Source: Pseudonocardiaceae bacterium YIM PH 21723 (GTDB lineage Bacteria > Actinomycetota > Actinomycetes > Mycobacteriales > Pseudonocardiaceae). Taken from it: 64,000 bases of DNA. This document shows positions 45,682 to 55,902 of the stretch, in pieces (within the stretch, counting starts at the first letter, position 1; each line of letters begins with the position of its first letter). The stretch covers positions 23,860-87,859 of the forward strand of contig QZFT01000037.1 in assembly GCA_003600225.1 (NCBI GenBank), given 5' to 3'. The position numbers and the translations under genes are program-made. The notes beneath the pieces were generated by a model. The model saw nothing but the letters and a program-made list of their open reading frames with translations. It did not search any database and had not been told where the DNA came from.

Positions 45682-47631
45682 ATGACCCAGGAACTACTGC
45701 TCGCGGCGACCATGGGGGCACGGGATATCGAGTTGCTGGCCGATGTGCTGGAACTCGATCAACACACGGTGGTGGGACTGGTCCGTTCCGCCGTCGAATC
45801 CGGCAGACTCGGCCCCGACGGCATCCCCGATCCGGCGGCCGCAGCGCAGCTGCCCACCGGCCCGGACCTGCGGGTCCAGCGCCTGTGCCAGCGGCTCGCC
45901 GAGGCCCAGTTGCGCCGGGGTGGGCACCTCAGAGCGGTGGCCACCGGCCTCAGTCAGGCCGGCGCCCGTGGCGCGGCCGTCGCCTCCCTCCTGGAATCCG
46001 CCGGTCACCAGGTCCTGGCCGACAGCCCGGCCACCGCGGCCGGATTCTTCGCCGCCGCCACCCGGGCCGGTGCCCCCGAGGGCAGACTCGCGGCCCGGCA
46101 CGCCGAGGCGATCGCCCTCTCCGGTGACCTCTGGACCGCGCTGCGCGTCGCCGAACGCGGCCTGGCGGACGTCGCCGACACCGGGATGTCCGGCGTACCG
46201 GGGCTCGCCGAGGACGCGGCCCGCGGGGTGTCGGTGATCGCGGCGATCCTGGTGCACCACGGCCAGCTCACCGCCGCCGCCGACCGCTACCGCTGGCTGG
46301 CCGGCCGGGAAGGGCTCCTCGATGGGCGCATGCTGGCCTCGGTTCCCGTGCTGCTCGGTGTCGGTGCCCTGGACGACGCCCGGCGCGCGTCGTCCGCCAA
46401 GCCGCCGTTCTTCGAGCCCGCGCCGACCGTCCGGCAGGCGGCCGACGAGCTGACCGCCCGTGGTTGTCTGGAATCGGTGACCGGTTCGGCGGGTGCCGCG
46501 CTGTCCCAGCTGACCTCGGCCGCCGGTCTGCTGGAGCCCATCGGTGCCGGGCAGCTGATGCCCGACTCCCCGGCGGCGCTGGCCGCGCTCGTCGCGTTGT
46601 CCCACGGTGAACCGCAGATCGCCGAATCGGTGCTGAGCCGGGCGATCGAGGTGGAGCTGGGCGGGGCACCCGGCGTGACCCGGCACCGGGTGCTGCTGGC
46701 CTGGACCTCGATGCTGGCCGGTCACGCCGTCGACCGGTTGCCCTCCGGCCCGCTCAGCCCCAGGGACGAGTTGTTCGCCGCCGCCATCCGGCTGGGCCTG
46801 GCCCGGCGGCACGGCGACCTGAACGCGGTGGCCCAGGCGTGGCCCCGGGCCAAGGAGGCGCTGCTGCGGCACCCCGTCGATCTTTACACGCTGTTGCCGC
46901 TCGGTGAGATCCTGATCGGCGCCGCGCTGCTGCGCAGGCAGGACTGGGTCCGGCCCCGGCTGCAGCAGGCCGACGCGCTGCTGGCGGCGCTCGGCAACCC
47001 GCCGCTGTGGGCCGCCCCGCTGCACTGGGCCAGGGTGCAGGCGGCGATCATCGTGGAGTCCCCGGACGAGGCGGTGCGGCACGGCGTGGAACTGGCCAAG
47101 GCCGCCAGGCAGGTACCCGTGCACGACCGGCACTTCCTGACCGCGTTGTCCGCCGCCGGCCGGTGCTGGCTGCGGGTGCTGGGCGGGGAGATTGACCAGG
47201 ACACCGTGCGCACGGTCGCCGGCCAGTTGTGCGCGGTCGGCCTGCCCTGGGATGCCGCCCGATTGGCCGGGCAGGCGGCCATCCGCACCCCGGACCGCCG
47301 GGCGATGAGCGCGTTGCTCGATTGCGCGCGAACCATCGGTGGCCGCACGTTGCACGCGGTGCCGGACGACTCCGCGCAGGTCCCGGCCGCGCGGCAGGGT
47401 TCCCGATCGTCCCTTGTGGACGGTAAGGGAGAGCTGTCCGGCCGCGAACTGGAGGTCGCCGAACTCGTGCTGGCGGGCCTGACATATAAACAGATAGGCG
47501 AACGACTATTCATTTCCGCCAAAACGGTGGAACACCACGTGGCGCGGATGCGAGCCCGGCTAGGCTGCGGAAGTCGCAGCGAACTGTTCGGACAGCTCCG
47601 TCTGCGCCTCACCATACGTTCCAGCGCGTAG
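45682..47631 (+). CDS. LuxR-type transcriptional regulator (large, TPR-like)
   Basis: 649 residues, ATG at 45682 after AAGGGGAC. The C-terminal LuxR HTH (~residues 585-640) is LSGRELEVAELVLAGLTYKQIGERLFISAKTVEHHVARMRARLG. The N-terminal ~60 residues (LLLAATMGARDIELLADVLELDQHTVVGLV) look like a small helical domain, followed by ~480 residues of Ala/Leu-rich helical repeats. No Walker motifs, unlike the next gene. Divergent from the NIS synthetase, so it may control that gene. Followed by a strong terminator. Confidence 0.8.
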   Translation: MTQELLLAATMGARDIELLADVLELDQHTVVGLVRSAVESGRLGPDGIPDPAAAAQLPTGPDLRVQRLCQRLAEAQLRRGGHLRAVATGLSQAGARGAAVASLLESAGHQVLADSPATAAGFFAAATRAGAPEGRLAARHAEAIALSGDLWTALRVAERGLADVADTGMSGVPGLAEDAARGVSVIAAILVHHGQLTAAADRYRWLAGREGLLDGRMLASVPVLLGVGALDDARRASSAKPPFFEPAPTVRQAADELTARGCLESVTGSAGAALSQLTSAAGLLEPIGAGQLMPDSPAALAALVALSHGEPQIAESVLSRAIEVELGGAPGVTRHRVLLAWTSMLAGHAVDRLPSGPLSPRDELFAAAIRLGLARRHGDLNAVAQAWPRAKEALLRHPVDLYTLLPLGEILIGAALLRRQDWVRPRLQQADALLAALGNPPLWAAPLHWARVQAAIIVESPDEAVRHGVELAKAARQVPVHDRHFLTALSAAGRCWLRVLGGEIDQDTVRTVAGQLCAVGLPWDAARLAGQAAIRTPDRRAMSALLDCARTIGGRTLHAVPDDSAQVPAARQGSRSSLVDGKGELSGRELEVAELVLAGLTYKQIGERLFISAKTVEHHVARMRARLGCGSRSELFGQLRLRLTIRSSA

Positions 47632-47653
47632 CCCCCCGAGCGCTGGTTCGACG

Positions 47654-47690
47654 CTGAGGGGAACCCCGGGGCAAGGGGTTCCCCTCAGCA
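47654..47690 (+). terminator. Intrinsic terminator after the luxR-type gene
   Basis: GCTGAGGGGAACCCC (47654-47668) pairs exactly with 47676-47690, loop GGGGCAA. It starts 23 bases after the stop at 47631. Confidence 0.85.
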
Positions 47691-47801
47691 CCGTCCTAAT
47701 AGGGGGCATCGTAATTTCAGCGATGCACATTCACAGCATTGCTCTCTTATCGAAACAATGTGAATATTGCGCGGGTGGGCCCCCTGCATATTGCTCCCAC
47801 C

Positions 47802-50615
47802 ATGATCGGTCGCGATCAGGAACTCGTCGTTCTGACCGAGGCTGTGCGCTGCGCGCCCAGCCTGATCGTGCTCGAAGGTCCGCCGGGAATCGGTAAGACG
47901 CGCCTGGTTGGAGAGCTGTTACGACTGCCATCGGTCACCGGTCGACGGGTACTGCGCGGGCAGTGTCATCCGGTGGCGGAACCCTTTCCACTCGGACCCG
48001 TCATCGAGGCATTGAGCGCGATGACCGAATGGGAACGTCCGCTCGGCCGAGTCGCCGGCGCCCTGCACACGGTGCTGCCGGAATTGTCCGAACTGCTGCC
48101 CGCGCCGCTTCCCGGTTCCACCGATCTGGCGATCGCCCGGCACCAGATCTTCCGCGGAATCCGGGAGCTCCTCGACGCGGTCGGCCCCGTCCTGCTGGTC
48201 CTGGAGGACCTGCACTGGATGGACCGGACGACCTTCGAACTGCTCACCTTCCTGGCCCGGTTCCCGGTACCCCGGCTGGCGCTGCTGCTCACCTGCCGCC
48301 CGGACGAGGCCGCCGCCGACCGGCCCCTGGCGGACCTCGCCGACGGGTTGTCCGACCGGCGCAGCTGGACCCGGGTGGAACTGGACTGCCTCACCTCACC
48401 CGAGGTGGCCCTGCTGGCCGGGGAACTGCTCGGCGGCGTTCCGATCCCCGCCGACCTGGCCGTTGACCTGCACGAACTGACCGCCGGGCTGCCCTACGCG
48501 GTTGAAGAGGTCGCCTCGGTGCTCCGCACGGCGCGAGGCGACCTGCCCGCGCGCCTCGACGGGCTGCGGGTCCCGGACGGCATCCGCGAACATCAGCGGG
48601 CCAGGCAGTCGGCCCTCGCGGCCGCCGTCGGCCGGTCCCTCGCCGACGACCTGCTCGAAGGCCTGGCGGTACTGGGCAGGCCCGCGGGCATCCTGTTGCT
48701 GGCCGCGCTGACCGGCGCGGCGATGGACGTCACGGCGGAGGCCGTCGGGCAGGCCATGCACCACGGGTTGCTGCGCCGCACCCCTTCCGGGGACTTCGAC
48801 TTCCGGCATCCCCTCGCCCGGCAGTCGGTCGCCGAGTCGCTGAGCGTGGGCAGGCTGGCCGAGGTGCACGCGACCGTGGCGACCGCCCTCGCCGCCTCGG
48901 CCGCCCCGCCGTGCGCCGAGGTCGCCCGGCACCGGCAGGCCGCCGGCGACACCGCGGGCTGCACCGTGTTCGCCGAACGGGCCGCCGACGAGGCGATGGC
49001 CCGCGGTGACGTGAGCACCGCCCGGGAGATGCTCGCCCTCGGACTCACCGACCCCGGCCTGTCGGACGAGGACCTGGTGCGGCTGGCGGGCAAGTTCGGC
49101 GCCGCGGTCAAACCCGGCATGCCGGACGCGAGCACCATGGCCGTGCTGCGCACCCTGATCGGCGAACCACGGCTGCCCGCCGACATACGCCGGGACCTGC
49201 GCCTGGAATTCGCCCTGCTGATGCGGCACTTCAACGACACCGGCTACGCCGAACTGGAACGCGTGGTCGAGGAGCTGACCGACCGGCCCGCCCGGCAGGC
49301 CCGGGTGATGGCCGCCCTTGCCATTCCGGACTGGGCCCCCGGCCCGGTGTCCGGCCAGCTCGCCTGGATGGATCGCGCGGTCGCGCTGCTGCCCCGGATC
49401 GAGGAACCAGCCGATCGCGCGGGTGTGCTGTTCAACGAGGCGTTCCTGCGGACCACCGTCGGCGATCCCCGGGCCCCGGAACTGGTCGCCGGCCTGCCCA
49501 CCGAGGCGAACACCACCGGTCAGCGCCAGGAACTGGTCCGTGGCTGGCTGAACCAGGCCGACCTGGCCCACCGGTTCGGCGACCTGCCACTGGCCACCCG
49601 GGCCCTGGCCATGGCCGACCGGTCGATGACCTACGAGGCCACCGCGCGGCAGGCCTGCGCGGCGGAGGCGGTGCGTGCCTGGGCCGACTGGTTCGGTGGC
49701 CGCTGGCCGCAGCTGGAGAGCCGGCTGACCGCCATCGACCGGGAGTACGGACCGCCCACCAGCCTGCTGCACGGTCAGGCGGCGGCCCTCCGCGGCGGCC
49801 TGGCCCTGGCCCGGGGTGACGCGGCCACCGCCGAACAGTGCCTGCGGGACGTCCTCGCCGCCGATCCGGCCACCGCGATGCTGCCGGTCCGGGCGCTCGC
49901 CGCCGCGCTGCTGTCCCGCTGCCTGCACGGCCAGCGCCGGATCGACGAGGCCCGCCTCGTGGTGCACGCCGAACTGGACCGGATCCGGGCCAAGGGCGTG
50001 TGGTGCTACGCCACCGACCTGATCGCGCCCGCCGTCGGCCTCCTCGCCATCGACGAACTGGTGCGCGCCGAACTCGTCTGCGAGGAGTTCGCCGCGGGTA
50101 CCGCCGCACACCAGGCACCCGTGCTGCTCCCGGTGTCGGCCGATGCCCAGGCGCGGCTGGCCGAACGGCGCGGTGACCTGGACGCGGCCATCGCCCAGTA
50201 CTCGGCGGCGGCCACCGGGTTCCGCAAGCTGCACCGCCCCTACGAGGCGGCGCAGGCCGAGGAGGCGGTGGGCCGCTGCCTGCTCACGGCCGGGCACAAG
50301 GCGGGGGAGCAGGTGACGGCCGCGCTGCGGCACTACGAGGAACTCGGTGCCACCTGGGACGTGTCCCGCTGCCGGTCGGTGCTGCGCCGGTACGGCCTGC
50401 TCCCGGCGAACACGCGGGGGCGGCGCGGATACGGCGCCCAGCTGTCGCCCCGGGAGCGCGAGGTGGCCGAGCTGGCGGCGCTGGGCCGCAGTAACCGGGA
50501 GATCGCGACCGCGCTGTACGTGTCGGAACGGACCGTGGAGGAACACGTCTCGAAGGCCATCCGCAAGCTCGGGATCACCTCCCGCCGGGACTTCGCCCGG
50601 GTGATCACCCCTTAA
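47802..50615 (+). CDS. LAL-type LuxR regulator with AAA/NTPase domain
   Basis: 937 residues from ATG at 47802 ([15 protein letters not shown]); in-frame GTG/ATG starts up to 63 bases upstream are possible and no ribosome site decides. Walker [13 protein letters not shown] (~residue 30), Walker [12 protein letters not shown], and an AAA ATPase domain to ~250. A long helical region follows, then LuxR HTH at the C-terminus ([44 protein letters not shown]). LAL proteins are usually pathway activators. The upstream 170 bases are AT-rich for this genome. Target unknown. Confidence 0.85.
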   Translation: MIGRDQELVVLTEAVRCAPSLIVLEGPPGIGKTRLVGELLRLPSVTGRRVLRGQCHPVAEPFPLGPVIEALSAMTEWERPLGRVAGALHTVLPELSELLPAPLPGSTDLAIARHQIFRGIRELLDAVGPVLLVLEDLHWMDRTTFELLTFLARFPVPRLALLLTCRPDEAAADRPLADLADGLSDRRSWTRVELDCLTSPEVALLAGELLGGVPIPADLAVDLHELTAGLPYAVEEVASVLRTARGDLPARLDGLRVPDGIREHQRARQSALAAAVGRSLADDLLEGLAVLGRPAGILLLAALTGAAMDVTAEAVGQAMHHGLLRRTPSGDFDFRHPLARQSVAESLSVGRLAEVHATVATALAASAAPPCAEVARHRQAAGDTAGCTVFAERAADEAMARGDVSTAREMLALGLTDPGLSDEDLVRLAGKFGAAVKPGMPDASTMAVLRTLIGEPRLPADIRRDLRLEFALLMRHFNDTGYAELERVVEELTDRPARQARVMAALAIPDWAPGPVSGQLAWMDRAVALLPRIEEPADRAGVLFNEAFLRTTVGDPRAPELVAGLPTEANTTGQRQELVRGWLNQADLAHRFGDLPLATRALAMADRSMTYEATARQACAAEAVRAWADWFGGRWPQLESRLTAIDREYGPPTSLLHGQAAALRGGLALARGDAATAEQCLRDVLAADPATAMLPVRALAAALLSRCLHGQRRIDEARLVVHAELDRIRAKGVWCYATDLIAPAVGLLAIDELVRAELVCEEFAAGTAAHQAPVLLPVSADAQARLAERRGDLDAAIAQYSAAATGFRKLHRPYEAAQAEEAVGRCLLTAGHKAGEQVTAALRHYEELGATWDVSRCRSVLRRYGLLPANTRGRRGYGAQLSPREREVAELAALGRSNREIATALYVSERTVEEHVSKAIRKLGITSRRDFARVITP

Positions 50616-50688
50616 AGATTCAATCAGGGGTCGCGCATACCTTCCGTTTGGCGGAATCATGGGGGATCAACGGCGAAGGAGGAGCATC

Positions 50689-51774
50689 GTGGCTCATGAG
50701 GTCCGTGGCGTGATCGCCAGGAGCAAGCAGGCGCCGGTCGAGCTGGTCACCATCGTGGTCCCGGATCCGGGGCCGGGGGAGGCCCTGGTCCAGGTCCAGG
50801 CCTGCGGGGTCTGCCACACCGACCTGCACTACCGGGAGGGCGGGATCAACGACGAGTTCCCGTTCCTGCTGGGCCACGAGGCAGCCGGAATCGTGGAGGC
50901 CGTCGGCCCCGGGGTGACCGAGGTCGAGCCCGGGGACTTCGTGGTGCTCAACTGGCGTGCCGTGTGCGGCCAGTGTCGCGCCTGTCGCCGCGGTAAGCCC
51001 TGGTACTGCTTCAACACGCACAACGCCGTCCAGCCGATGACCCTTGAGGACGGCACCCCGCTGTCCCCGGCGCTGGGCATCGGCGCTTTCGCGGAGAAGA
51101 CCCTGGTCGCCGCCGGCCAGTGCACCAAGGTCGACCCCTCGGCCCGACCGGCGGCAGTCGGCCTGCTGGGCTGCGGCGTGATGGCCGGCATCGGCGCGGC
51201 GATCAACACCGGCGGCGTCGGCCGCGGCGACTCGGTCGCGGTGATCGGCTGCGGTGGTGTGGGCGACGGCGCGGTGGCCGGCGCGGCCCTGGCCGGGGCG
51301 CACACGATCATCGCGGTGGACACCGACCCACGAAAGCTGGAGCTAGCGCGGAAGTTCGGCGCCACCCACGTGGTCAACGCGCGGGAGACCGACCCGGTGG
51401 CGGCCATCCAGGAACTGACCGGCGGCAACGGCGCCGATGTCGTGGTGGAGGCAGTCGGCCGCCCGGAGACCTGGAAACAGGCGTTCTACGCCCGCGACCT
51501 GGCTGGAACCCTGGTCCTGGTCGGGGTGCCCACCCCGGAGATGACCATTGAGATGCCGCTGATCGACCTGTTCTCCCGGGGCGGCGCGCTCAAGTCCTCC
51601 TGGTACGGCGACTGCCTGCCCAGCCGCGACTTCCCGATGCTGGTGGAGCTGTACAAGCAGGGCAGACTCGACCTGGACGCCTTCGTCACCGAGGAGATCC
51701 CGTTGGACGGCATCGAGGCCGCGTTCGAGAAGATGCACGGCGGAGACGTCCTCCGCTCGGTGGTGGTGTTCTGA
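50689..51774 (+). CDS. mscR: S-(hydroxymethyl)mycothiol dehydrogenase
   Basis: 361 residues from GTG at 50689 after AAGGAGGAG. Zinc-dependent class III-type dehydrogenase that oxidises the formaldehyde-mycothiol adduct with NAD+. Catalytic zinc ligands in CGVCHTDLH and GHEAAGIVE; structural zinc Cys in [15 protein letters not shown]; Rossmann motif [37 protein letters not shown] is typical of the mycothiol-dependent subfamily. It forms an operon with a metallo-hydrolase (TGATG overlap), matching Rv2259-Rv2260. Also called NO/formaldehyde detoxification enzyme (S-nitrosomycothiol reductase). Confidence 0.92.
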   Translation: MAHEVRGVIARSKQAPVELVTIVVPDPGPGEALVQVQACGVCHTDLHYREGGINDEFPFLLGHEAAGIVEAVGPGVTEVEPGDFVVLNWRAVCGQCRACRRGKPWYCFNTHNAVQPMTLEDGTPLSPALGIGAFAEKTLVAAGQCTKVDPSARPAAVGLLGCGVMAGIGAAINTGGVGRGDSVAVIGCGGVGDGAVAGAALAGAHTIIAVDTDPRKLELARKFGATHVVNARETDPVAAIQELTGGNGADVVVEAVGRPETWKQAFYARDLAGTLVLVGVPTPEMTIEMPLIDLFSRGGALKSSWYGDCLPSRDFPMLVELYKQGRLDLDAFVTEEIPLDGIEAAFEKMHGGDVLRSVVVF

Positions 51775-52382
51775 TGACGGTTCGCATCGACCATGCCGTC
51801 ACCAAGGGCACGTTCAGTCTGGACGGCGAGACGTTCGATGTGGACAACAACGTGTGGGTGCTCGGCGACGACAGCCAGTGCGTCGTGTTCGACGCGCCGC
51901 ACGATGTGCAGGCCATCCTGGAACTCATCGGCGACCGCCACGTGCTGGGCATCCTGGCCACGCACGCACACGACGACCACATCGAGTGCGCCCCGGATCT
52001 GGCGGTGGCCACCGGCGCGCCGATCCTGTTGCACCCCGCCGATCTCCCGGTCTGGGCGCTCACCCATCCCGGACGATGGCCGGACGGACAATTGCAGGAC
52101 GGTCAGGTGATCACGGTCGCCGGCTGCGACGTGCACGTGCTGCACACTCCCGGCCACGCGCCGGGGGCCTGCTGCTTCTACGCGCCCTCGCTGGGCGTGG
52201 TGTTCACCGGGGACACCCTGTTCCAGGGCGGCCCCGGTGCCACCGGCCGGTCGTTCAGCGATCGCCCGACGATCGTGCGGTCCATCCGCGAGCGGCTGCT
52301 CACCCTGCCCGGGGAGACGATCGTCCACACCGGACACGGGGCGAGCACCACCATTGCCGCGGAGGCCCAGAACATCACCTAG
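51774..52382 (+). CDS. MBL-fold metallo-hydrolase linked to mscR
   Basis: 202 residues, ATG at 51774 sharing a base with the mscR stop. Metallo-beta-lactamase motifs: HxHxDH at THAHDDH, His in LHTPGHAPGACCF, Asp in FTGDTLFQG, and His in HTGHGAST. Members next to mscR are proposed to hydrolyse formylmycothiol or related thioesters, completing formaldehyde oxidation to formate, like the glyoxalase II-type step in glutathione systems. Confidence 0.88.
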   Translation: MTVRIDHAVTKGTFSLDGETFDVDNNVWVLGDDSQCVVFDAPHDVQAILELIGDRHVLGILATHAHDDHIECAPDLAVATGAPILLHPADLPVWALTHPGRWPDGQLQDGQVITVAGCDVHVLHTPGHAPGACCFYAPSLGVVFTGDTLFQGGPGATGRSFSDRPTIVRSIRERLLTLPGETIVHTGHGASTTIAAEAQNIT

Positions 52383-52391
52383 GCAAGGGAA

Positions 52392-53747
52392 TCAGCCAGG
52401 CTTGACGGAGTCGATCCCGGGCCGCGCCTGCTTCCAGGCGCCCCGGGTGAAGTCCGGGAACGGCATCGGCGCACTGCCCGCCTTCAGCGAGTGCGCGCTG
52501 AGCGCCACCGGAGCGCTCCAGGACGCGGAGTCGTAGACGTCGATGTCCGGGACCAGGCCGAGCTTCATGGTCTGCAGGGTGCGGTAGAGCATCACGTAGT
52601 CCATGCCGCCGTGGCCACCGGGTCCCGGGCCGACATCGGTCCACAGCCAGTGGTCGAAGTTCTTGTACGCCTCGAAGTCCTTCCACCGGTCGTCGGTGTG
52701 CTCCGGTTCCAGGTAGATCCGCGGCGGGTAGTCCTCGAAGCAGCCCTTGGTGCCTGCCAGCTGGTTCAGCCGCGAGTACGGGTGCGGGGTGGACACGTCG
52801 TGCTGCAACCGGATCACCCGGCCCTTGGCGGTCTGGATCAGGCTGATCGTGGTGTCACCGGCGACGTACTTCTCGCCCCACGAGCTGTCGCCGGGCTGCT
52901 CGTTCGCCTCGCGGTACTCGGCGAGCCCGAGCGCCGGGGTGGCCATCGAGGTCATTTTCACGAACCGGTCGCCGCGGTTGATGTCCATGTAGGACGCCAC
53001 CGGCCCGAGCCCGTGCGTCGGATAGTGGTCCGCGTTCAGTGTGGTGTGGAACTTGCGGCGCCACTCGTCGGCGTAGTAGTCGTCGGCGAACAACAGCTTC
53101 CGCAGGTCGTGCATGTAGGCGCCGGCGCCGTGCAGCAGCTCGCCGAACTTGCCGGCGTGCGCCATCCGCAGCACCCGCAGTTCGTTCTTGCCGTAACAAC
53201 AGTTCTCCAGCTGCATGCAGTGCCGCTGGGTGCGCTCCGAGGTGTCCACCAGCTGCCAGAGCTCGCCGACGGTCATCGCGAACGGGCACTCGACGCCCAC
53301 GTGCTTGCCCGCGCGCATCGCGGCCAGGGACATCGGCACGTGCCAGTCCCACGGGGTCGCGATGTACACGAGGTCGATGTCGTCCCGGCCGACGAGCTTC
53401 TCGAAGTCGGTGTAGGTGGCCGGTTTGTCCCGTCCCGCCTTGGTGATCAGGTCCACCGCTTTGTCCACACTGGACTGACGGACGTCGCAGACGGCGGTGA
53501 TGCTGACGTCCGGCACGGCCAGGAACAGCGGCAGCATGCTCAGGCCGCGGTTGCCCAGGCCGATCATCGCGACGCGGACCTTGCCGTATCGCTGGAACGG
53601 GACGCCGATCATGCTCTTGCCGGTGCGGGCAGGGGCGTCGGCTTCTGCTGTGGCCGGCTGGGCCTGCGCAGGAGTGCCGGTCAGGGCGGTGGCGCCGAGT
53701 GCTGCGCTGGCCGCTAGCAGGGAGCGGCGGTTCAGGTGTTCGGTCAT
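52392..53747 (-). CDS. Tat-exported Gfo/Idh/MocA family protein, GH109-like
   Basis: 451 residues, ATG at 53747. N-terminal Tat signal [19 protein letters not shown] (twin Arg, residues 7-8). NAD-binding motif [12 protein letters not shown], then family landmarks seen in GH109 alpha-N-acetylgalactosaminidases: [76 protein letters not shown], and [20 protein letters not shown]109 enzymes use bound NAD+ to cleave glycosides by elimination and addition. Export with folded cofactor fits the Tat signal. Substrate not determined. Convergent with the mscR operon. Confidence 0.82.
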   Translation of the reverse strand: MTEHLNRRSLLAASAALGATALTGTPAQAQPATAEADAPARTGKSMIGVPFQRYGKVRVAMIGLGNRGLSMLPLFLAVPDVSITAVCDVRQSSVDKAVDLITKAGRDKPATYTDFEKLVGRDDIDLVYIATPWDWHVPMSLAAMRAGKHVGVECPFAMTVGELWQLVDTSERTQRHCMQLENCCYGKNELRVLRMAHAGKFGELLHGAGAYMHDLRKLLFADDYYADEWRRKFHTTLNADHYPTHGLGPVASYMDINRGDRFVKMTSMATPALGLAEYREANEQPGDSSWGEKYVAGDTTISLIQTAKGRVIRLQHDVSTPHPYSRLNQLAGTKGCFEDYPPRIYLEPEHTDDRWKDFEAYKNFDHWLWTDVGPGPGGHGGMDYVMLYRTLQTMKLGLVPDIDVYDSASWSAPVALSAHSLKAGSAPMPFPDFTRGAWKQARPGIDSVKPG

Positions 53748-53860
53748 TGGTCCCCCGTTGCGCGAAAGAGCTCAATTCGGAGTGTTTCCGAGCACTTTCA
53801 CACATGTTTGGCCGTGTGTAAACGGGGTGGGGCGGCTGGGGCGACTTTTGAGGGTGAGGC

Positions 53861-53925
53861 GCTGGGCTGCGGCTGTCAAAACCCAGCTTTGGGCTTCTGG
53901 TGGTGGTTGACAGCCGCAGCCCAGC
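53861..53925. repeat. Perfect 19-bp-stem inverted repeat
   Basis: GCTGGGCTGCGGCTGTCAA (53861-53879) pairs exactly with 53907-53925; the outer GAGG/CCTC also pairs after one mismatch. The 27-base loop contains CCCAGCTTTGGG. It lies in the 309-base gap between the GH109-like start and the HNH gene end; nothing else was recognised there. Confidence 0.8.
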
Positions 53926-54056
53926 ACCTCCGTGGGGTCGCACGCCCCACCTCCGCTGTTGGCCCCGGAATGAGGGGGAGATCCATGGGTGCTCCTTGTC
54001 GCGGGTGGGGACACACCGGGGTTGGGTACGGCCCCACTTTGGCTTGGGATCGGGGT

Positions 54057-55184
54057 TCAGTTGCGTTTGTGGGGCCTGAGCGGTTTGGTCAAAACCCGGC
54101 CCTCATCGGTTCTCCACCTCACCGAACCATCCGGATTCTTGGTGTAACTCCAATTCCCCTCGTCTTTGAGACGATGGTGATGGCGGCACAGCGGCAAGAG
54201 ATTGCAGATGCAGGTTTTGCCGCCATCCTCGTGGCGTCGACAATGATCGATGTCGCATGTCACAGCGGCCGCCATGCAGAACGGGGCCGAGCACGTCTTG
54301 TGGGTGGAGAACAACAACCTGCGCATCCCTGGCGTCGGGAACCGTGACTTGGTCTCCGCCTTGATGCCGACTCCGGTCACGGGGTCGTCGACCAGCCGAT
54401 ACCAATCACCCTTCGCCGCGTAATCGCGCGCGACTTGTGCCGGGATCGGTCCCATTCCCGCGACCTGCGCTGGTGCGTCGGAGAATCCGGCGAGAATGTC
54501 GGGGGTGAGGTGGATGATGATCTCCGCCTTCACATCCCCGGCACCGTCGAAGGTGCCGAGCAGCAGTTGCTGGGAGATGTCGCAGCGCAGCTGATCCATC
54601 TCCCGCTCATCACCGTCGCGTCGGAGTTTCTTCGCGAGTGCGCCGATGTGCTGGGTGATCGCGTGGTTGGTCGCTTCATCACCGGTGATCGCCAGCGTGG
54701 AGACGCCGTCGGATCCTGTGCGGTGTTCCAATTTTCGTTGATGCATCCGCCGCGACTTCCGATCCGCGTAACCATCGGGATCAACCCGGAGGATCTCTTC
54801 TTCCATGATCCCGGCGAGTTCTCGCGGTGAGGACCACAAGGCGTTGTCCAACGCGACCTGCTCCACCGCCGCAAGCTTGTCCGCCGACAACCACTGAGTC
54901 TTCGAATAGATGGCCTGCATCCGCTCCTCGCAGATCTCCCCAGCCAGCAGAGCCTCGAACGTGGACCGCATCGGACCATCCAACGCCTGAGCGACCTCCA
55001 GCCAGTTGGACGCGCGACGAGGAGACATGCCCAGCACCTCGCCGATCACATCCGCGACGAACTCGTAGTCACCGCGTTCCTCGGCCATGCGGGCGGCGTA
55101 CGAGCGCATCAGGGCGGCGTCTTTGCGGTGCCGTTTGACCAGCACCTCAAACCCGTCCGCCGTGTACTCATAGCTCTCGCTCAT
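54057..55184 (-). CDS. DUF222/HNH endonuclease-type protein (13E12 repeat family)
   Basis: 375 residues from ATG at 55184 (MSESYEYTADGF). The DUF222-like N-terminal helical region (~30-250: FVADVIGEVLGMSPRRASNWLEVAQAL, STFEALLAGEICEERMQAIY) precedes a C-terminal HNH domain (CSAPFCMAAAVTCDIDHCRRHEDGG, CNLLPLCRHHHRLKDEGNW). These proteins are multicopy in actinobacteria and behave like selfish or defence-related elements; the function is unproven. Intact, in contrast to the remnant at 40955. Codon use is slightly AT-richer than its neighbours, as is common for this family. Confidence 0.82.
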   Translation of the reverse strand: MSESYEYTADGFEVLVKRHRKDAALMRSYAARMAEERGDYEFVADVIGEVLGMSPRRASNWLEVAQALDGPMRSTFEALLAGEICEERMQAIYSKTQWLSADKLAAVEQVALDNALWSSPRELAGIMEEEILRVDPDGYADRKSRRMHQRKLEHRTGSDGVSTLAITGDEATNHAITQHIGALAKKLRRDGDEREMDQLRCDISQQLLLGTFDGAGDVKAEIIIHLTPDILAGFSDAPAQVAGMGPIPAQVARDYAAKGDWYRLVDDPVTGVGIKAETKSRFPTPGMRRLLFSTHKTCSAPFCMAAAVTCDIDHCRRHEDGGKTCICNLLPLCRHHHRLKDEGNWSYTKNPDGSVRWRTDEGRVLTKPLRPHKRN

Positions 55185-55302
55185 GTCTTCGATATTACTC
55201 GCACACAATGCCAATATCGAACCCACACAATAACCCACATGGGTGTAAAACTGGGGCCCCACGGTTACCTAAGACCTCGAAAGAACCCACAACCAGAAGC
55301 GA

Positions 55303-55791
55303 CTACCGCTCCCGCTCCTCAAAGATCAACAAAGTCCGCGTGTTCAACACGCCGGGCAACATCTGCAACCGATCAAAAACCAGTCGCCGCAACGCCTCGT
55401 TATCCGTAGTTCGCACCAACAGGATGACGTCGAACTCCCCGCCCACCAGGGCGACGTGCTGCACCTCGGGCATCCGGCTGATGGTGTCCCGGAAATCCCG
55501 CCACGCGTGCTGCTCCACGTTCACCGTGATGTACGCCGAGGTGCCCAGACCGGCCCGCTGGTGATCGACGTCGATGGTGAACTTGGTGATCACTCCCTCG
55601 CGCACCAGCCGCTCGACCCTGGCATAGGCGTTAGCCCGGGAGATGTGCACGCGTTCGGCCAGACTCCGCATTGACAGCCGACCGTCCTTGCCCAGCTCGG
55701 ACAGGACCTTCCGGTCAGTGTCATCCAGGCTCGGGGCCGATCGTCCAGCGGATGCGCTGTGTGCTGGCTCACTGGAAGACGTTTGGCTCAC
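55303..55791 (-). CDS. Lrp/AsnC family regulator (BkdR-like)
   Basis: 162 residues from GTG at 55791; the frame opens at 55875. HTH at residues ~22-65 (LDDTDRKVLSELGKDGRLSMRSLAERVHISRANAYARVERLVREGVI), then the RAM ligand-binding domain (GTSAYITVNVEQHAWRDFRDTI, VQHVALVGGEFDVILLVRTTD). Divergent from the branched-chain dehydrogenase operon, the same arrangement as bkdR in other bacteria, so it probably senses a branched-chain amino or keto acid and controls that operon. Confidence 0.87.
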   Translation of the reverse strand: MSQTSSSEPAHSASAGRSAPSLDDTDRKVLSELGKDGRLSMRSLAERVHISRANAYARVERLVREGVITKFTIDVDHQRAGLGTSAYITVNVEQHAWRDFRDTISRMPEVQHVALVGGEFDVILLVRTTDNEALRRLVFDRLQMLPGVLNTRTLLIFEERER

Positions 55792-55902
55792 TGAATCGAG
55801 TCTACGCGACCAATTATCCGTCGATAGGCGCCGAGTGTGGAACAAAAAGCTCTTAGGACGGACAGTTGTAGACACACGGCTTCAATGAAGAAGGTGAGAC
55901 CG

